A stretch of DNA of 64,000 nt, from NCBI GenBank assembly GCA_021791415.1, contig JAJYWQ010000058.1:1-64000 (forward strand), in the 5' to 3' direction. Made by a program: the position numbers and the translations under genes. Below the pieces are notes generated by a model. It did no database searches and was not told the DNA's origin. It was given only the letters and a program-made list of their open reading frames with translations. Source of the DNA: a bacterium (lineage in GTDB: Bacteria > Chloroflexota > Dormibacteria > Aeolococcales > Bog-877). Shown here piece after piece: positions 37,574-47,737 of the stretch. The number at the start of each line of letters is the position of its first letter. Within the stretch, counting starts at the first letter, position 1.

Positions 37574-38770
37574 ATGCCGAACCCGCTGGAGGAGCTCTCA
37601 CTGGAGCAGCTCAGGCAGCGGACGAGCATGAAATGGCGACGGTACGCTCCCGATGTCCTGCCGCTCTGGGTGGCCGAGATGGACGTCCGACTGGCGCCGG
37701 CGGTGGCGGCGGCGCTGCATCGGGCCGTGGAGATCGGGGACACCGGCTATCCGGCGGGCAGCGAGTACCCGGAGGCGCTGCAAGCCTTCGCCGGGAGGCG
37801 CTGGAACTGGGATGGGGTCCCCGTCGAGCGGACGGCAAGCGTTCCCGACGTGATGATGGGGATCGTCCAGGTCATTCGCCTGGTCACTGACCCCGGTGAC
37901 CCCGTGGTGATCAACCCTCCCGTCTATCCCCCCTTCTACGCCTTTCTGAGCCACGACTCGCGCCGGGTCATGGAGGCCCCTCTCGGCTCCGACCTGCGCC
38001 TCGACCTGGGCGCGTTGGAATCGGCCTTCCGGAGGGCCAGGGCGGGGGCCAAGAAGGTCGCCTACTTGATCAGCAACCCGCACAACCCGACCGGGGTGGT
38101 CCACACGAGAGAGGAGCTGGCAGCGGTCGCGGCCCTCGCTCGCAGGTACGGAGTCCGGGTCGTCTCCGATGAGATCCATGCTCCCCTGGTCCTGGCCGGG
38201 GCCCGGTTCACACCCTATCTCAGCGTGGAGGGGGGGGAGGACGCCTTCGCCCTCACCTCTGCTTCGAAGGGATGGAACCTGGCCGGGCTTAAGGCCGCCC
38301 TCGCCTTCGCCGGTCCGGAGGCCGCGGGAGACCTGGCCCGCTTGCCCGAGGAGGTGAGCCATGGCCCAAGCCACCTGGGCGTCATCGCCCACACCGCGGC
38401 GCTCCGCGAGGGAGAGCAGTGGTTGGACGCACTGCTCGCTGGCCTGGATGCCAACCGCGCCCTGCTGGTGGAACTGGTGGCGGAGTACCTGCCGGAGGTC
38501 CGCCTGCACTCTCCAGAGGGGACCTACCTCGCCTGGCTGGACTGCCGGGCGCTCGGCTTGGAGGGCCAGCGCGCCTTGGGCCAGTCGTTCGTCGTCTCCG
38601 ATCTCGCCGGTCCAGCCAAGATGTTCCTGGAGAGGGCACGGGTCGCTCTCAGCTCGGGTCACGTCTTCGGCAGCGGCGGTGAGGGATGGGCTCGGCTCAA
38701 CTTCGCCACCTCCCGGGCGATTCTCACTGAGGCGGTGACGCGCATGGGTGAGGCTGTGCGGTCGGCGTGA
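37574..38770 (+). CDS. PatB/MalY-type PLP aminotransferase (cystathionine beta-lyase-like)
   Basis: [78 protein letters not shown]; alternative upstream start at 37535. Confidence 0.87.
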   Translation: MPNPLEELSLEQLRQRTSMKWRRYAPDVLPLWVAEMDVRLAPAVAAALHRAVEIGDTGYPAGSEYPEALQAFAGRRWNWDGVPVERTASVPDVMMGIVQVIRLVTDPGDPVVINPPVYPPFYAFLSHDSRRVMEAPLGSDLRLDLGALESAFRRARAGAKKVAYLISNPHNPTGVVHTREELAAVAALARRYGVRVVSDEIHAPLVLAGARFTPYLSVEGGEDAFALTSASKGWNLAGLKAALAFAGPEAAGDLARLPEEVSHGPSHLGVIAHTAALREGEQWLDALLAGLDANRALLVELVAEYLPEVRLHSPEGTYLAWLDCRALGLEGQRALGQSFVVSDLAGPAKMFLERARVALSSGHVFGSGGEGWARLNFATSRAILTEAVTRMGEAVRSA

Positions 38771-38795
38771 TGCGTGAGGTTTGCCCTCGGCGCGG

Positions 38796-40097
38796 TCAGG
38801 GGCCAGTCTCTGTGCCCGGCCGGCCCGGGGTTGGCTCGGGAACTTCCATTACCACAGCCGAGCCCGGATGCCCCAGCGGCACGGACTTGAACCGTCTGTA
38901 GAGCGCGAGATCGTAGGCGGCCTTCACCGCGCCGGCGACCAGCAGGTTCAGACCGGGCAGCACTCCCATGACCAGGGAGCCACCGAAGACGGGCCCGACC
39001 GCAGCACCCACAGTGCGCGCGGCCCCTGTGGCGCTGGCGGTCGCGGTCCGCTCGGCAGGCGTGACCATGGCCATGGTGTACGCCTGGCGGGTCGGGACAT
39101 CCATCTGCGAAATCGACTGCCGGGACACCAAGAGCGCCGCCGCCAGCGGCCACCACGGCATCAGGGGCACGAGGGCCAAGAGGACGTCGGAGGGGAGATG
39201 GGTGAACACCATCGTGCGCAGCAGGCCGAAGCGCTCAGCCAGCGTCGCCGCCACCAGCTGTGACCCGGCCGCGGCCAGGTTGGCGAGGAAGAGCAGCGGG
39301 CCGAGCACGTCCAGTTGCAGCCCGAAGCGCACGTGGAAGTAGTAGGCGACGAGGGACTGCGCCCCGACTCCGCCCGCCATGGCGTCGAGCGAGTACAGGG
39401 CCGCCAGCTCCCTGACTCGACGTCGAGAGGGCCCAAGCGGTGATCGGATGCGCATCTTCGCCGGACCGGCGGCATCCGACTCGACCGCGGTGCCGAGAAA
39501 CGCGTAAAGGCCGCAGGCGGCAAGAGAGGTGGCCGCGTACAAAGTTATGAGCGGCAGGTACGGCCCGGTCCCGCGGCCTTGGCTGGCCGCGGCCACTGCC
39601 CCTGCCAGCAGGGAACCTACGGCCAGGCTGAGCGATCCGGCGAGCCCGTACCAGGCGAATCGCCTCGCGCCGGGGCCCAAGAGGTCGGCGATGGCAGCCT
39701 GCTCCAGGGCCTGCGGTGGGCCCACGTCCTGGCCCGATGCGGAGACCCCACCGATGAAGGCGGCCAACGCCAGGAGCGCGACACCGCTCTGGGTCAGGAT
39801 CAGCACGGCTCCGATGGCCGGGGCAAGGGCGGCGATCTTGAGCGCCGTCCGGCGGCCGAGGACCCCGGCAGCCCGGCCGAAGGCCAGGGTGGCCACCGCT
39901 CCTCCCGCCATTCCGCAGGTGAGCACCGAGCCGACCTCAAGGGCGCTCAGGCCGACCCGGGCGAGGTAGAGGGGGAGGGTGACGACCATAACGCCCACTC
40001 CCAGCATGCGAAGGGACCGGCTGCCGAGAATGAGCCGCGCGTCCCTTCCCACGCCGGGAGCTGCCCCAGACGGAGCGCCTGCCCCTGGGCGCCTCAC
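38796..40097 (-). CDS. MFS transporter
   Basis: 12-TM-like hydrophobic pattern; LYLARVGLSALEVGSVLTCGMAGGAVATLAFGRAAGVLGRRTALK. Confidence 0.75.
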   Translation of the reverse strand: MRRPGAGAPSGAAPGVGRDARLILGSRSLRMLGVGVMVVTLPLYLARVGLSALEVGSVLTCGMAGGAVATLAFGRAAGVLGRRTALKIAALAPAIGAVLILTQSGVALLALAAFIGGVSASGQDVGPPQALEQAAIADLLGPGARRFAWYGLAGSLSLAVGSLLAGAVAAASQGRGTGPYLPLITLYAATSLAACGLYAFLGTAVESDAAGPAKMRIRSPLGPSRRRVRELAALYSLDAMAGGVGAQSLVAYYFHVRFGLQLDVLGPLLFLANLAAAGSQLVAATLAERFGLLRTMVFTHLPSDVLLALVPLMPWWPLAAALLVSRQSISQMDVPTRQAYTMAMVTPAERTATASATGAARTVGAAVGPVFGGSLVMGVLPGLNLLVAGAVKAAYDLALYRRFKSVPLGHPGSAVVMEVPEPTPGRPGTETGP

Positions 40098-40676
40098 ACT
40101 TCCGGTCCTCGAAGCTTCCTGGCCGGGGAGGCGACGAGCCCGGACGTTGGCGCCCCTGGGGTTGCACGCGAGCAGCCACGATGTGGAAGTGGCCGGTCCT
40201 GTCCGGCCAGCAATCCATCACTGCCAGTCGGCCAGATGAGGTTCCCCGTGCTTAGGAGCGAAAGCGTGTGCCGCAAGGAGGTCATGATCGGCCATTGCCG
40301 CAGTCGGCATGGCAGGAGGAACCAGGGGACCGAGGTCGACTGGGGCGCTAGCGTGCGGTAGCGCCCTGCACGACTGCGATGACGTCACCGCGGAATCTCA
40401 AGGGTCGTAGGGGCGGTTTCGTGCGAACGAGGGCGGGCTGAACTAGTGCCGTGAACCGCGGCGATCCGACGGTTGGGCTTTGGCGCCATGCACCGCAGCG
40501 GCGTCAAGCTCACCTGCAAAGGGACCGGCGCGAATCGCCCTGGGAAAGCTGGAGTCTCCATTCACCGAGCGGATGGAGGACTGAGAGGGACGAGCCGGTA
40601 CCCGCAGGACCCGCGGGGGTTGCCGGCGCGGTCGTCGCTGGTGGAGCCACTTGCTTGCTCGGCGGTTCGGTTTGGG

Positions 40677-40721
40677 TTGACAGGTGGCTCCCCGCTGGCC
40701 CATACTCAACCGTAGGGTTGA
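40677..40721 (+). promoter_or_regulatory. arsR promoter (TTGACA-N18-CATACT) with adjoining TCAACC-GTAG-GGTTGA palindrome
   Basis: -35 40677-40682, -10 40701-40706, palindrome 40706-40721 overlapping the expected transcription start. Confidence 0.65.
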
Positions 40722-40743
40722 TGAACCACGCGGATGAATAAAC

Positions 40744-41091
40744 ATGGCCAACGATCCACTGAGTCTTACCTTCGCCGCTCTGGCTGATCCGACCCGGCGG
40801 GCCGTTCTGGTGCGCTTGGCGGAGGGCGAGGCGACGGTTAACGAGCTGGCGGCGCCGTTCGACATCAGTCTGCAAGCGGTCTCGAAGCACCTCAAGGTGC
40901 TACAGGCGGCCGGTTTGATCTCACGGGGACGCGAGGCGCAGTACCGCCCTTGCCACCTTGAGCCGGCGCCTTTGGAAGCGGCCACGGACTGGATCGCGAG
41001 GAACCGACAGATCTGGACGGAGCGATTCGACCAACTCGATCGGCACCTGGAGCTAATGGGCAGGGAACAGGCAAAGGAGAAGGGAGCATGA
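40744..41091 (+). CDS. ArsR-family transcriptional regulator
   Basis: FAALADPTRRAVLVRLAEGEATVNELAAPFDISLQAVSKHLKVLQAAGLISRGREAQYR. Confidence 0.92.
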   Translation: MANDPLSLTFAALADPTRRAVLVRLAEGEATVNELAAPFDISLQAVSKHLKVLQAAGLISRGREAQYRPCHLEPAPLEAATDWIARNRQIWTERFDQLDRHLELMGREQAKEKGA

Positions 41092-41537
41092 GCGACCCAC
41101 AGACCGAACTGGGTGAACTGACCATCAGGAGGACCTTCGCGGCTCGGCCTGAAGTCGTCTTCGAGTGCATGACAACGCCCGCACATCTCACCCACTTCTG
41201 GGGGCCGCTCGGGATGAGCACCCCACTCGACCGGATCACGGTCGAGCCCCGGCCCGGTGGACGTTTCGAGACAGTGATGGTCAACGACGAGACCGGTGAC
41301 GAGTATCCCGTGAACGGTGTGTTCATGGAATTCGACCCTCCCCGCACGTTCTCGTTCACCGAAGCTGGTGTGGACGGCGGCATGATGACCAAGATCGTCT
41401 TCAACGACCTCGGCGACGGGCGTACCGAGACGGTCACCCATCAGACCAATGTGCCTCCGATGTTGATGAGCCCCGAGGCCCAAGCCGGGCTGGAAACGAG
41501 CTTCGTCAAGTTCGATGCCTACCTTGCTTCCCTGTAG
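41088..41537 (+). CDS. SRPBCC/AHSA1-domain protein
   Basis: LTIRRTFAARPEVVFECMTTPAHLTHFWGPLG...VEPRPGGRFETVM; ATGA overlap with arsR-like gene. Confidence 0.88.
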   Translation: MSDPQTELGELTIRRTFAARPEVVFECMTTPAHLTHFWGPLGMSTPLDRITVEPRPGGRFETVMVNDETGDEYPVNGVFMEFDPPRTFSFTEAGVDGGMMTKIVFNDLGDGRTETVTHQTNVPPMLMSPEAQAGLETSFVKFDAYLASL

Positions 41538-41639
41538 CCACAGCCGTACTGCGCACAACAGAACGCGGCGCCTTGGGCTGCGCCCAGCGGGGAACGCTGA
41601 GGGATCCTTCGGCGACCTTGAGGAACGACGGAGGATGGG

Positions 41640-41712
41640 AGCGGGAGACGAGACTCGAACTCGCGACATCCAGCTTGGAAGGCTAGCGCTCTACCAACTG
41701 AGCTACTCCCGC
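41640..41712 (-). tRNA. tRNA-Gly(TCC)
   Basis: Reverse complement GCGGGAGTAGCTCAGTTGGTAGAGCGCTAGCCTTCCAAGCTGGATGTCGCGAGTTCGAGTCTCGTCTCCCGCT. Confidence 0.93.
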
Positions 41713-41852
41713 GGCCGCGCCTTTCCCGATTCTATCGGCAGGCCCTCCCTTGGCGGGCTGTCGCTCCAGCCCACCGCCTGCCCAGGCAGTCTGTTCTGCG
41801 GTCCCCAACCGACCTGGGCGGAGGGCCACGGCGTCACCACCTCAATCGCCAC

Positions 41853-42671
41853 TCAACCCGCGCGGTCGGCCACCAGGGTGTAGAGCATGGGTACCGGCTC
41901 ACCACCGAGCCGGACTCGGTACCGCCCGTCTGCCTCGGGAGCCCCGAGGTCGCCTCGGTAATCCCGCGGCGCCGCAGTGTGCTCGCGCAACCAGCGCACC
42001 GTCAAGCCGGCGCCCACGGCTGCGGTGACCACCTCGCCCACACTGTGGGCGAACTGCACGGTGGCGGTGGACACGACTGGGGCCAGGGGATCCGTGTAGC
42101 TCCCCGGGGTGTTGAAGAAGTGGGGCCCGTCAAAGGAGTAAGGGAAGTCCAGCCGCAGGGGCGCCAAGGTGTCGATCATGCCCACAAACGGATGGATCTC
42201 GACCAGGGCCAGACTGCCGCCCGGGCGCAGCAGGTCGTGGGCCGCGCTCATCCAGGCATCGAGGTCCCCTATCCAGCACAGCACCCCGATGGTGGCGTAG
42301 GCCAGGTCGAAGCGGCTGAAGAGACGACTGGGAGGGTGGCAGGCGTCCGCCTCGACAAGGGCCAGATCGACTCCACAGCGCCGGGCCAGCCCGGCCGCCT
42401 TGGTAAGGGCGACCGGGGAAAAGTCGAGCCCTGTGACCATGGCTCCCGCCCGGGCCAGGCTGATGGAGTCGAATCCGATGTGGCATTGAAGGTGAATGAC
42501 CTGCAGGCCAGCGACCCTGCCCACAGCCAGCTGGATGGCCTCCTCCTCGACCTCGGTCAGGGAGGAGGCGCCGGCCACCAGGGACTCGGAGTCATAGATT
42601 CGGTCCTGCCCGTGGACGCGGGCTCGGTCGTCCCAGTTGCGGCGATTAAGGAGGAGGGCGTCCCGGACCAC
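41853..42671 (-). CDS. Class I SAM-dependent methyltransferase
   Basis: VIHLQCHIGFDSISLARAGAMVTGLDFSPVALTKA, VEADACHPP, LAYATIGVLCWIGDLDAWMSAAHDLLRPGGSLAL. Confidence 0.85.
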   Translation of the reverse strand: MVRDALLLNRRNWDDRARVHGQDRIYDSESLVAGASSLTEVEEEAIQLAVGRVAGLQVIHLQCHIGFDSISLARAGAMVTGLDFSPVALTKAAGLARRCGVDLALVEADACHPPSRLFSRFDLAYATIGVLCWIGDLDAWMSAAHDLLRPGGSLALVEIHPFVGMIDTLAPLRLDFPYSFDGPHFFNTPGSYTDPLAPVVSTATVQFAHSVGEVVTAAVGAGLTVRWLREHTAAPRDYRGDLGAPEADGRYRVRLGGEPVPMLYTLVADRAG

Positions 42672-42958
42672 CGGGCAAGTCTAGGGAGCCGCGGCCTCCG
42701 CTGCCCACATTGTCACCGTTCGCCTGCGGGCAGTCGATCTCATGGCTCATGTGGTGTCTCTCTAGCCGGGGGCATCCAGCGGCGGCGGGCAGCGCGCCGG
42801 GGGCGCGCCCCGGGCCTGGGCGCGATCCATCTCTGCTCGGGAGACTGGCTACCGACGCTCGCAGCAGCTGCCCTGAGGAGAACGGGGACGGACCGCGGGG
42901 GGTCAGTTGGACTGTGCCGCTTCGTCGCCTCTGTGGCGATTGCTAGACTGGCTGCAGG

Positions 42959-43318
42959 ATGCTCTTCGACTACCTCCCACTCCTCACCTTCCTGGTGATG
43001 ATCGTCCTGTTCGGGGTGGGGATCACCTTGGTCATCCCCCTCATCGGGCCGAGGCGACCCACCAAGGCCAAGGGGCTTCCCTACGAGTGCGGCATCGTGC
43101 CCGCGGAGACCGCCCGGCGGCGCTTCTCGGTCACCTTCTACCTGACAGCCATGTTGTTCATCGTCTTTGATGTGGAGGCGATCTTCCTCTACCCATGGGC
43201 GGTGCTGGTGCGGAGCACCCTGCATCTCTTCGGGCTCATTGAGATGGTGGTCTTCGTGGCCCTGATCGCGGTGGCCCTCGCCTACGTTTGGCGCAAGGGG
43301 GCGCTGGAGTGGGACTGA
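42959..43318 (+). CDS. nuoA: NADH-quinone oxidoreductase subunit A
   Basis: [13 protein letters not shown]...[28 protein letters not shown]. Confidence 0.95.
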   Translation: MLFDYLPLLTFLVMIVLFGVGITLVIPLIGPRRPTKAKGLPYECGIVPAETARRRFSVTFYLTAMLFIVFDVEAIFLYPWAVLVRSTLHLFGLIEMVVFVALIAVALAYVWRKGALEWD

Positions 43319-43908
43319 GAGGGGAGAGCGAATTCATCCTTCCAGGGGGACCAACGAGGGCGGTTCTGGCCGCGGACGGGAGCGCGATTCCCGGGGCGAT
43401 CCCGCGCTCCATCCCCGGGGCCCGGGACCTCGCCGACGCCGCGGCCGAGGAGGGGGTCTTCACCACCACCGTCGGCAAGGTGATCGCCTGGGGCCGCTAC
43501 TCCTCCCTCTGGCCCGCCCTCTTCGGTCTCGCCTGCTGCGCCATCGAGATGATGGGGGCCAGCAACTCCCGCTTCGACCTCTCCAGGTTCGGCGCGGAGG
43601 TGTTCCGGGCCTCGCCCCGCCAGGCGGACCTCATGATCGTGGCCGGGAGGGTGTCCCAGAAGATGGGACCGGTCCTGCGCCATATCTACGATCAGATGCC
43701 GGAGCCCAAGTGGGTGATCTCCATGGGGGCCTGCGCCTCCTGCGGCGGCATCTTCAACAACTACGCCATCATCCAAGGCGTGGACAAGGTGGTCCCGGTG
43801 GACGTCTACATCCCGGGCTGCCCCCCGCGTCCCGAGGGGCTGCTGGACGCGGTCATGAAGCTGCAGCAGAAGATCGCCGCCACCCCAGTGACGGGCGTGC
43901 GCCAGTAG
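43309..43908 (+). CDS. nuoB: NADH-quinone oxidoreductase subunit B
   Basis: [22 protein letters not shown]...[49 protein letters not shown]. Confidence 0.96.
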   Translation: MGLRGESEFILPGGPTRAVLAADGSAIPGAIPRSIPGARDLADAAAEEGVFTTTVGKVIAWGRYSSLWPALFGLACCAIEMMGASNSRFDLSRFGAEVFRASPRQADLMIVAGRVSQKMGPVLRHIYDQMPEPKWVISMGACASCGGIFNNYAIIQGVDKVVPVDVYIPGCPPRPEGLLDAVMKLQQKIAATPVTGVRQ

Positions 43909-44484
43909 ATGGGAGACTCTGCTCTCCTCACCGTAGTGGAAGGCCGCCGGGCGGCCGACCACCTGCGCCAGGCCTTCGGGGATTCAGTCAAGGTCACCGA
44001 GAGCTGCGCGCAGGTGGCCGCAGAGGTGCCGCTGGAGCTTCTGGGCAGCGCCGCAGAGGAACTCAGGAAGCATCCCGACTGCCTGTACGAGATGCCCGTG
44101 ACCATGACCTGCGTGGACTGGCCTGAGCGCGAGGAGCGCTTCGAGGTGGTCTACCTGCTCCGATCTTTGGTTCACAACGACCTCTGCCGCCTTCTGGTGC
44201 GGGTCGCGGAGGGCCAGGAGCTGCCCACCCTCTCGCACCTCTACCCGGGGTTGGGGTGGCACGAGCGCGAGTGCTACGACCTCTTCGGGCTCCGCTTTGC
44301 AGGGCATGCCGACCTGACCCGGATCCTCCTTCCAGATGACTGGGAGGGGCATCCCCTGCGGAAGGACTACGTCTCCTTCGGCGAGCCTGTCGCCTTCACC
44401 CACAACCTGGAGTGGGCGCTTTCCCCCCAGGACCGACCCGAGTGGATGCCCGGCGCCGTCCGGGGCTCGGTGGAGCGCCCCTGA
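43909..44484 (+). CDS. nuoC: NADH-quinone oxidoreductase subunit C
   Basis: FEVVYLLRSLVHNDLCRLLVRV...WHERECYDLFGLRFAGHADLTRILLPDDWEGHPLRKDY. Confidence 0.95.
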   Translation: MGDSALLTVVEGRRAADHLRQAFGDSVKVTESCAQVAAEVPLELLGSAAEELRKHPDCLYEMPVTMTCVDWPEREERFEVVYLLRSLVHNDLCRLLVRVAEGQELPTLSHLYPGLGWHERECYDLFGLRFAGHADLTRILLPDDWEGHPLRKDYVSFGEPVAFTHNLEWALSPQDRPEWMPGAVRGSVERP

Positions 44485-45770
44485 TGGCCACCCTGCCGCC
44501 GATCCGCGGTTCCGGCACCCCGGTGGACGAGGTTCCGGTACAGGAGGGGATCCCGCACCTGCACCCCGGCGGCCAGGGGGAGTTCCTGGACAAGATCGAT
44601 CAGGGGGAGGAGCTCCTCGAGCTGAACATGGGCCCGCAGCACCCCTCCACCCATGGAGTGCTGCGGCTGGTCCTCAGCCTGGATGGCGAGCGGGTGGTGG
44701 AGTGCCGCCCGGACATCGGGTACCTGCACACCGGCTTCGAGAAGAGCTTCGAGTCCCACACCTACCAGCAGTGCATCCCCCTCACCGACCGGATGGACTA
44801 CCTCGCTCCACCCATCAACAACTTCGGCTTCGCCCTCACGGCCGAGAAGCTGCTGGGGATCGAGGTTCCTCCGCGGGCCCAGTACATTCGGGTTATCGTC
44901 GCCGAGCTCTCCAGGATCGCCAGCCATCTGATCTGGCTCGGGACCCACGCCATGGACCTCGGGGCCACCTCCATGTTCATGTACTGCTGGAGGGAACGGG
45001 ATCGGATCCTGGACATCATGGAGTGGATCTCCGGCGTCCGCATGATGACCAGCTTCATCCGGGTGGGGGGGCTGATGGCCGACGTCCCCGCAGAGTTCGT
45101 ACCCATGGTCAAGGCGTTCATCGCCGACTTCCCCAAGAGGGTGGACGAGTACGAGGCTTTGCTCACCGCCAACCCCATCTGGAGGCAGAGGACAGTGGGG
45201 CTGGGGGTCATCGACGCCGCCTCGGCCCTCGGGTACGGATGCTCAGGGGCGACCCTGCGGGGGTCCGGCGTCCCCTACGACGTGCGCAAGGCCCACCCCT
45301 ACTCCGGGTACGAGCGGTTCCAGTTCGATGTTCCGGTCGGAGTGAACGGAGACGTCTACGACCGCTACCTGGTCCGCGTCCGCGAGATGCGAGAGGCCTG
45401 CAGGATTGTGGAACAGGCGGTCGAGGGGCTGCCCGGGGGGCCGGTGAACACTCCCGACCGCAAGGTGTCCGCCCCTCCCAGAGCGGAGATCGACAACTCC
45501 ATGGAGTCGCTGATCCATCACTTCAAGCTCTACACCGAGGGCTTCCGCCCGCCGGCCGGGTCCTGCTACTCAGCGGTGGAGAGCGCGCGGGGGGAGCTGG
45601 GTTTCTTCATGGTCAGCGACGGGGGCAACCGCCCCTACCGCTGCAAGGTGAGGGGCCCCTCGTTCAGCAACCTCTCCGCCCTCTCCCAGATGGTCCGTGG
45701 AGAGCTGGTGGCGGACGTGGTGGCGGTGGTGGGAAGCATCGACATCATCCTGGGGGACGTCGACCGCTGA
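44484..45770 (+). CDS. nuoD: NADH-quinone oxidoreductase subunit D
   Basis: LNMGPQHPSTHGVLRLVLSLDGE...DIGYLHTGFEK...RIASHLIWLGTHAMDLGA...SFSNLSALSQMVRG. Confidence 0.96.
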   Translation: MATLPPIRGSGTPVDEVPVQEGIPHLHPGGQGEFLDKIDQGEELLELNMGPQHPSTHGVLRLVLSLDGERVVECRPDIGYLHTGFEKSFESHTYQQCIPLTDRMDYLAPPINNFGFALTAEKLLGIEVPPRAQYIRVIVAELSRIASHLIWLGTHAMDLGATSMFMYCWRERDRILDIMEWISGVRMMTSFIRVGGLMADVPAEFVPMVKAFIADFPKRVDEYEALLTANPIWRQRTVGLGVIDAASALGYGCSGATLRGSGVPYDVRKAHPYSGYERFQFDVPVGVNGDVYDRYLVRVREMREACRIVEQAVEGLPGGPVNTPDRKVSAPPRAEIDNSMESLIHHFKLYTEGFRPPAGSCYSAVESARGELGFFMVSDGGNRPYRCKVRGPSFSNLSALSQMVRGELVADVVAVVGSIDIILGDVDR

Positions 45771-45776
45771 TACGCC

Positions 45777-47084
45777 TCACCCGTGTCGAAGTGCGCGGGG
45801 CAGGATGAGCACCGCCTCGAGAACGGCCAGGAGGAGGAGGGCGGAGGCGATCCGGGGCACGAACTGGGTCACCTCCGGTGGTGAGGTGAACAGCCAGGCC
45901 ACCAGCGCGGGAACCCCTACAGCGGGGACCACGGCGAACCTGCGGTCTCGGCTGCCCAGCCCGAAGTAGACAAGGAGGTTGACGACGGTCAGGCCCACGA
46001 TGCCGGCGGCAAAGAGGAGCAGCAGCGAGGAGTCACTCTCGTAGCTGTGGCCCAGCACGACGCCCAGCAGGGGGCGGGAGAAGAGGGCGTAGGCGGCGAC
46101 CACCAGCAGATCCACGGTGAGGAGCAGGGCCGCGGTCTGCAACAGAAGGCGCCGCCGGACCTGGGCGTTGGGGGCCGCGGCCACCCGGGGGTACATCACG
46201 GCGCTGAGGCTGCTGGTGCCGAAGAAGAGGATCTTCCCCATGACCGACAGTCCGGAGTAGAGGCCGGCGCCGTAGGGGGTGAGCACGTGGCGGGCGGAGA
46301 CGACGTCTATGTTGTTGAAGATGGGGGCGGTCGCCGCTCCGGCGACCACCGAGAGGTCCACCAGCCGCTGGGGCGCCTCCTCCATGGCCGGGCGGGCGCG
46401 GTGGCGGGGGTAGACAGCTGACCCCAGGGCGCCTGCTACCGAGGCCATGGGAACGGCCGCCGGTCCGAGCCCGAGGTGGAGCAGCACCACCGCCAGCACC
46501 ACCATCGTGCCCCCGTAGAGAAGGAAGTTGACCGCCAGGCGCCCGAAGGCGCGACGGCCCTGGAGGAACCCGCGCTGGGCTCCACCCATGGCGGAGATGG
46601 GCCCGGCCACCACCGTCAGAGCCAGAACCCAGGGGTCGGTGAGGTGGAGCAGGAAAGCGAGGATCAGATCCACCGGCACCATGGCGGCGCCCAGCCAGAG
46701 CCCGATTCGAAGCGCCGAACGCCGGAGCCCCGGCCACATGGCGTCAGGGTCAAGACGGCGTGCCGCGGTGCCGGCGACGTCCCGGGCGGCACCGGCGGCC
46801 ACGATGAAGGTGGTGGTGTACAGGAGGTTGAGGACGGCCACCACCGAGGTGGACTCCCCGTTGGCCGCGGTGCTGAGGTGATGGGCCCCGTACGACTGGG
46901 CCACCAGCACTCCCGCCCCCGAGCCACCTATCCCGATCAGGTACAGGAGATTGTGCAAGACCACGGGGCTGCGGAGGAGCTGGCCCCAATCACGGGCGGG
47001 GGTCACCGCGGCCTTTGCGGCGGGGGCCCGATCCGGGGGGCGTTCCACCTCACCATCCTGAACGATCGGACCCTCAGGCTGCAC
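45777..47084 (-). CDS. Flippase / polysaccharide-biosynthesis-type multi-pass membrane protein
   Basis: Hydrophobic segments throughout; VLHNLLYLIGIGGSGAGVLVAQSYGAHHLSTAANGESTSVVAVLNLLYTTTFIVAAGAARDVAGTAARR. Confidence 0.6.
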   Translation of the reverse strand: MQPEGPIVQDGEVERPPDRAPAAKAAVTPARDWGQLLRSPVVLHNLLYLIGIGGSGAGVLVAQSYGAHHLSTAANGESTSVVAVLNLLYTTTFIVAAGAARDVAGTAARRLDPDAMWPGLRRSALRIGLWLGAAMVPVDLILAFLLHLTDPWVLALTVVAGPISAMGGAQRGFLQGRRAFGRLAVNFLLYGGTMVVLAVVLLHLGLGPAAVPMASVAGALGSAVYPRHRARPAMEEAPQRLVDLSVVAGAATAPIFNNIDVVSARHVLTPYGAGLYSGLSVMGKILFFGTSSLSAVMYPRVAAAPNAQVRRRLLLQTAALLLTVDLLVVAAYALFSRPLLGVVLGHSYESDSSLLLLFAAGIVGLTVVNLLVYFGLGSRDRRFAVVPAVGVPALVAWLFTSPPEVTQFVPRIASALLLLAVLEAVLILPRALRHG

Positions 47085-47121
47085 CTCGGGACCGCCGGGT
47101 GGGTTGGTAAAGTGGGGGCGA

Positions 47122-47217
47122 ATGAGCAGCGAGCTGACGCGCTGCCTTATCCGTCGAGCGGGGAGCGAGGCCGGAACTGAGATGCTTCCGTGCGGATGGG
47201 AGGGGGGCGATGCCTGA
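47122..47217 (+). CDS. Putative 31-aa upstream ORF (MSSELTRCLIRRAGSEAGTEMLPCGWEGGDA) overlapping nuoE start
   Basis: ATG 8 nt after TAAAGT (47108-47113); stop TGA overlaps the nuoE start by 8 nt in another frame. Confidence 0.3.
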   Translation: MSSELTRCLIRRAGSEAGTEMLPCGWEGGDA

Positions 47218-47737
47218 GAGCGAGGTGGGTGCGTCGAGCCCCGCCTTGGCGCCTGCCGCGCTGGAGCGCCTCCGGGCGCTTCGATCTCGCTACCCGGTGG
47301 CCCGCTCGGCGGTGCTTCCGGCGCTCTGGGTGGTTCAGGACGAGCTAGGCTACCTGCCGCCGTGGGCCGAGGAGGTGGTGGCCGAGCAGCTCGGTCTTCT
47401 CCCGGGTGACGTGGCGGCCGTCGCCAGCTTCTACTCGATGTACTTCAACCACCAGCCCGGCAGGCACTTCGTCCAGGTCTGCCAGAACGTCTCATGCGCT
47501 CTCCGGGGAGCCGACGACCTGCTGGCCGGGCTGCGCGAGTGGCTCCAGGTCGACGAGGAGGGAGCCAGCCCTGACGGAGCGTTCACCCTTGAGGGTACCG
47601 TGGAGTGCCTAGGCGCCTGCGGCGGAGGCCCGATGATGCAGGTGGACCGCTACAGCCACGAGGACCTGAGCTTGGACTCGGCCCGCCAGATCCTGGAGCG
47701 GGTCAGGGATGGCGCGGGGGGCGGAGCCGGTGCCTGA
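47210..47737 (+). CDS. nuoE: NADH-quinone oxidoreductase subunit E
   Basis: LPALWVVQDELGYLPPWAEEVVAEQLGLLPGDVAAVASFYSMY...VCQNVSCALRGAD...VECLGACGGGPMMQVD. Confidence 0.95.
   Translation: MPESEVGASSPALAPAALERLRALRSRYPVARSAVLPALWVVQDELGYLPPWAEEVVAEQLGLLPGDVAAVASFYSMYFNHQPGRHFVQVCQNVSCALRGADDLLAGLREWLQVDEEGASPDGAFTLEGTVECLGACGGGPMMQVDRYSHEDLSLDSARQILERVRDGAGGGAGA

Noticed and set aside
40443-41669. 408-aa minus-strand ORF across the ArsR/AHSA1 genes
   Set aside because: Antisense shadow of two well-supported genes; its N-terminus (MSRVRVSSPAP) is a translation of the tRNA-Gly 3' half
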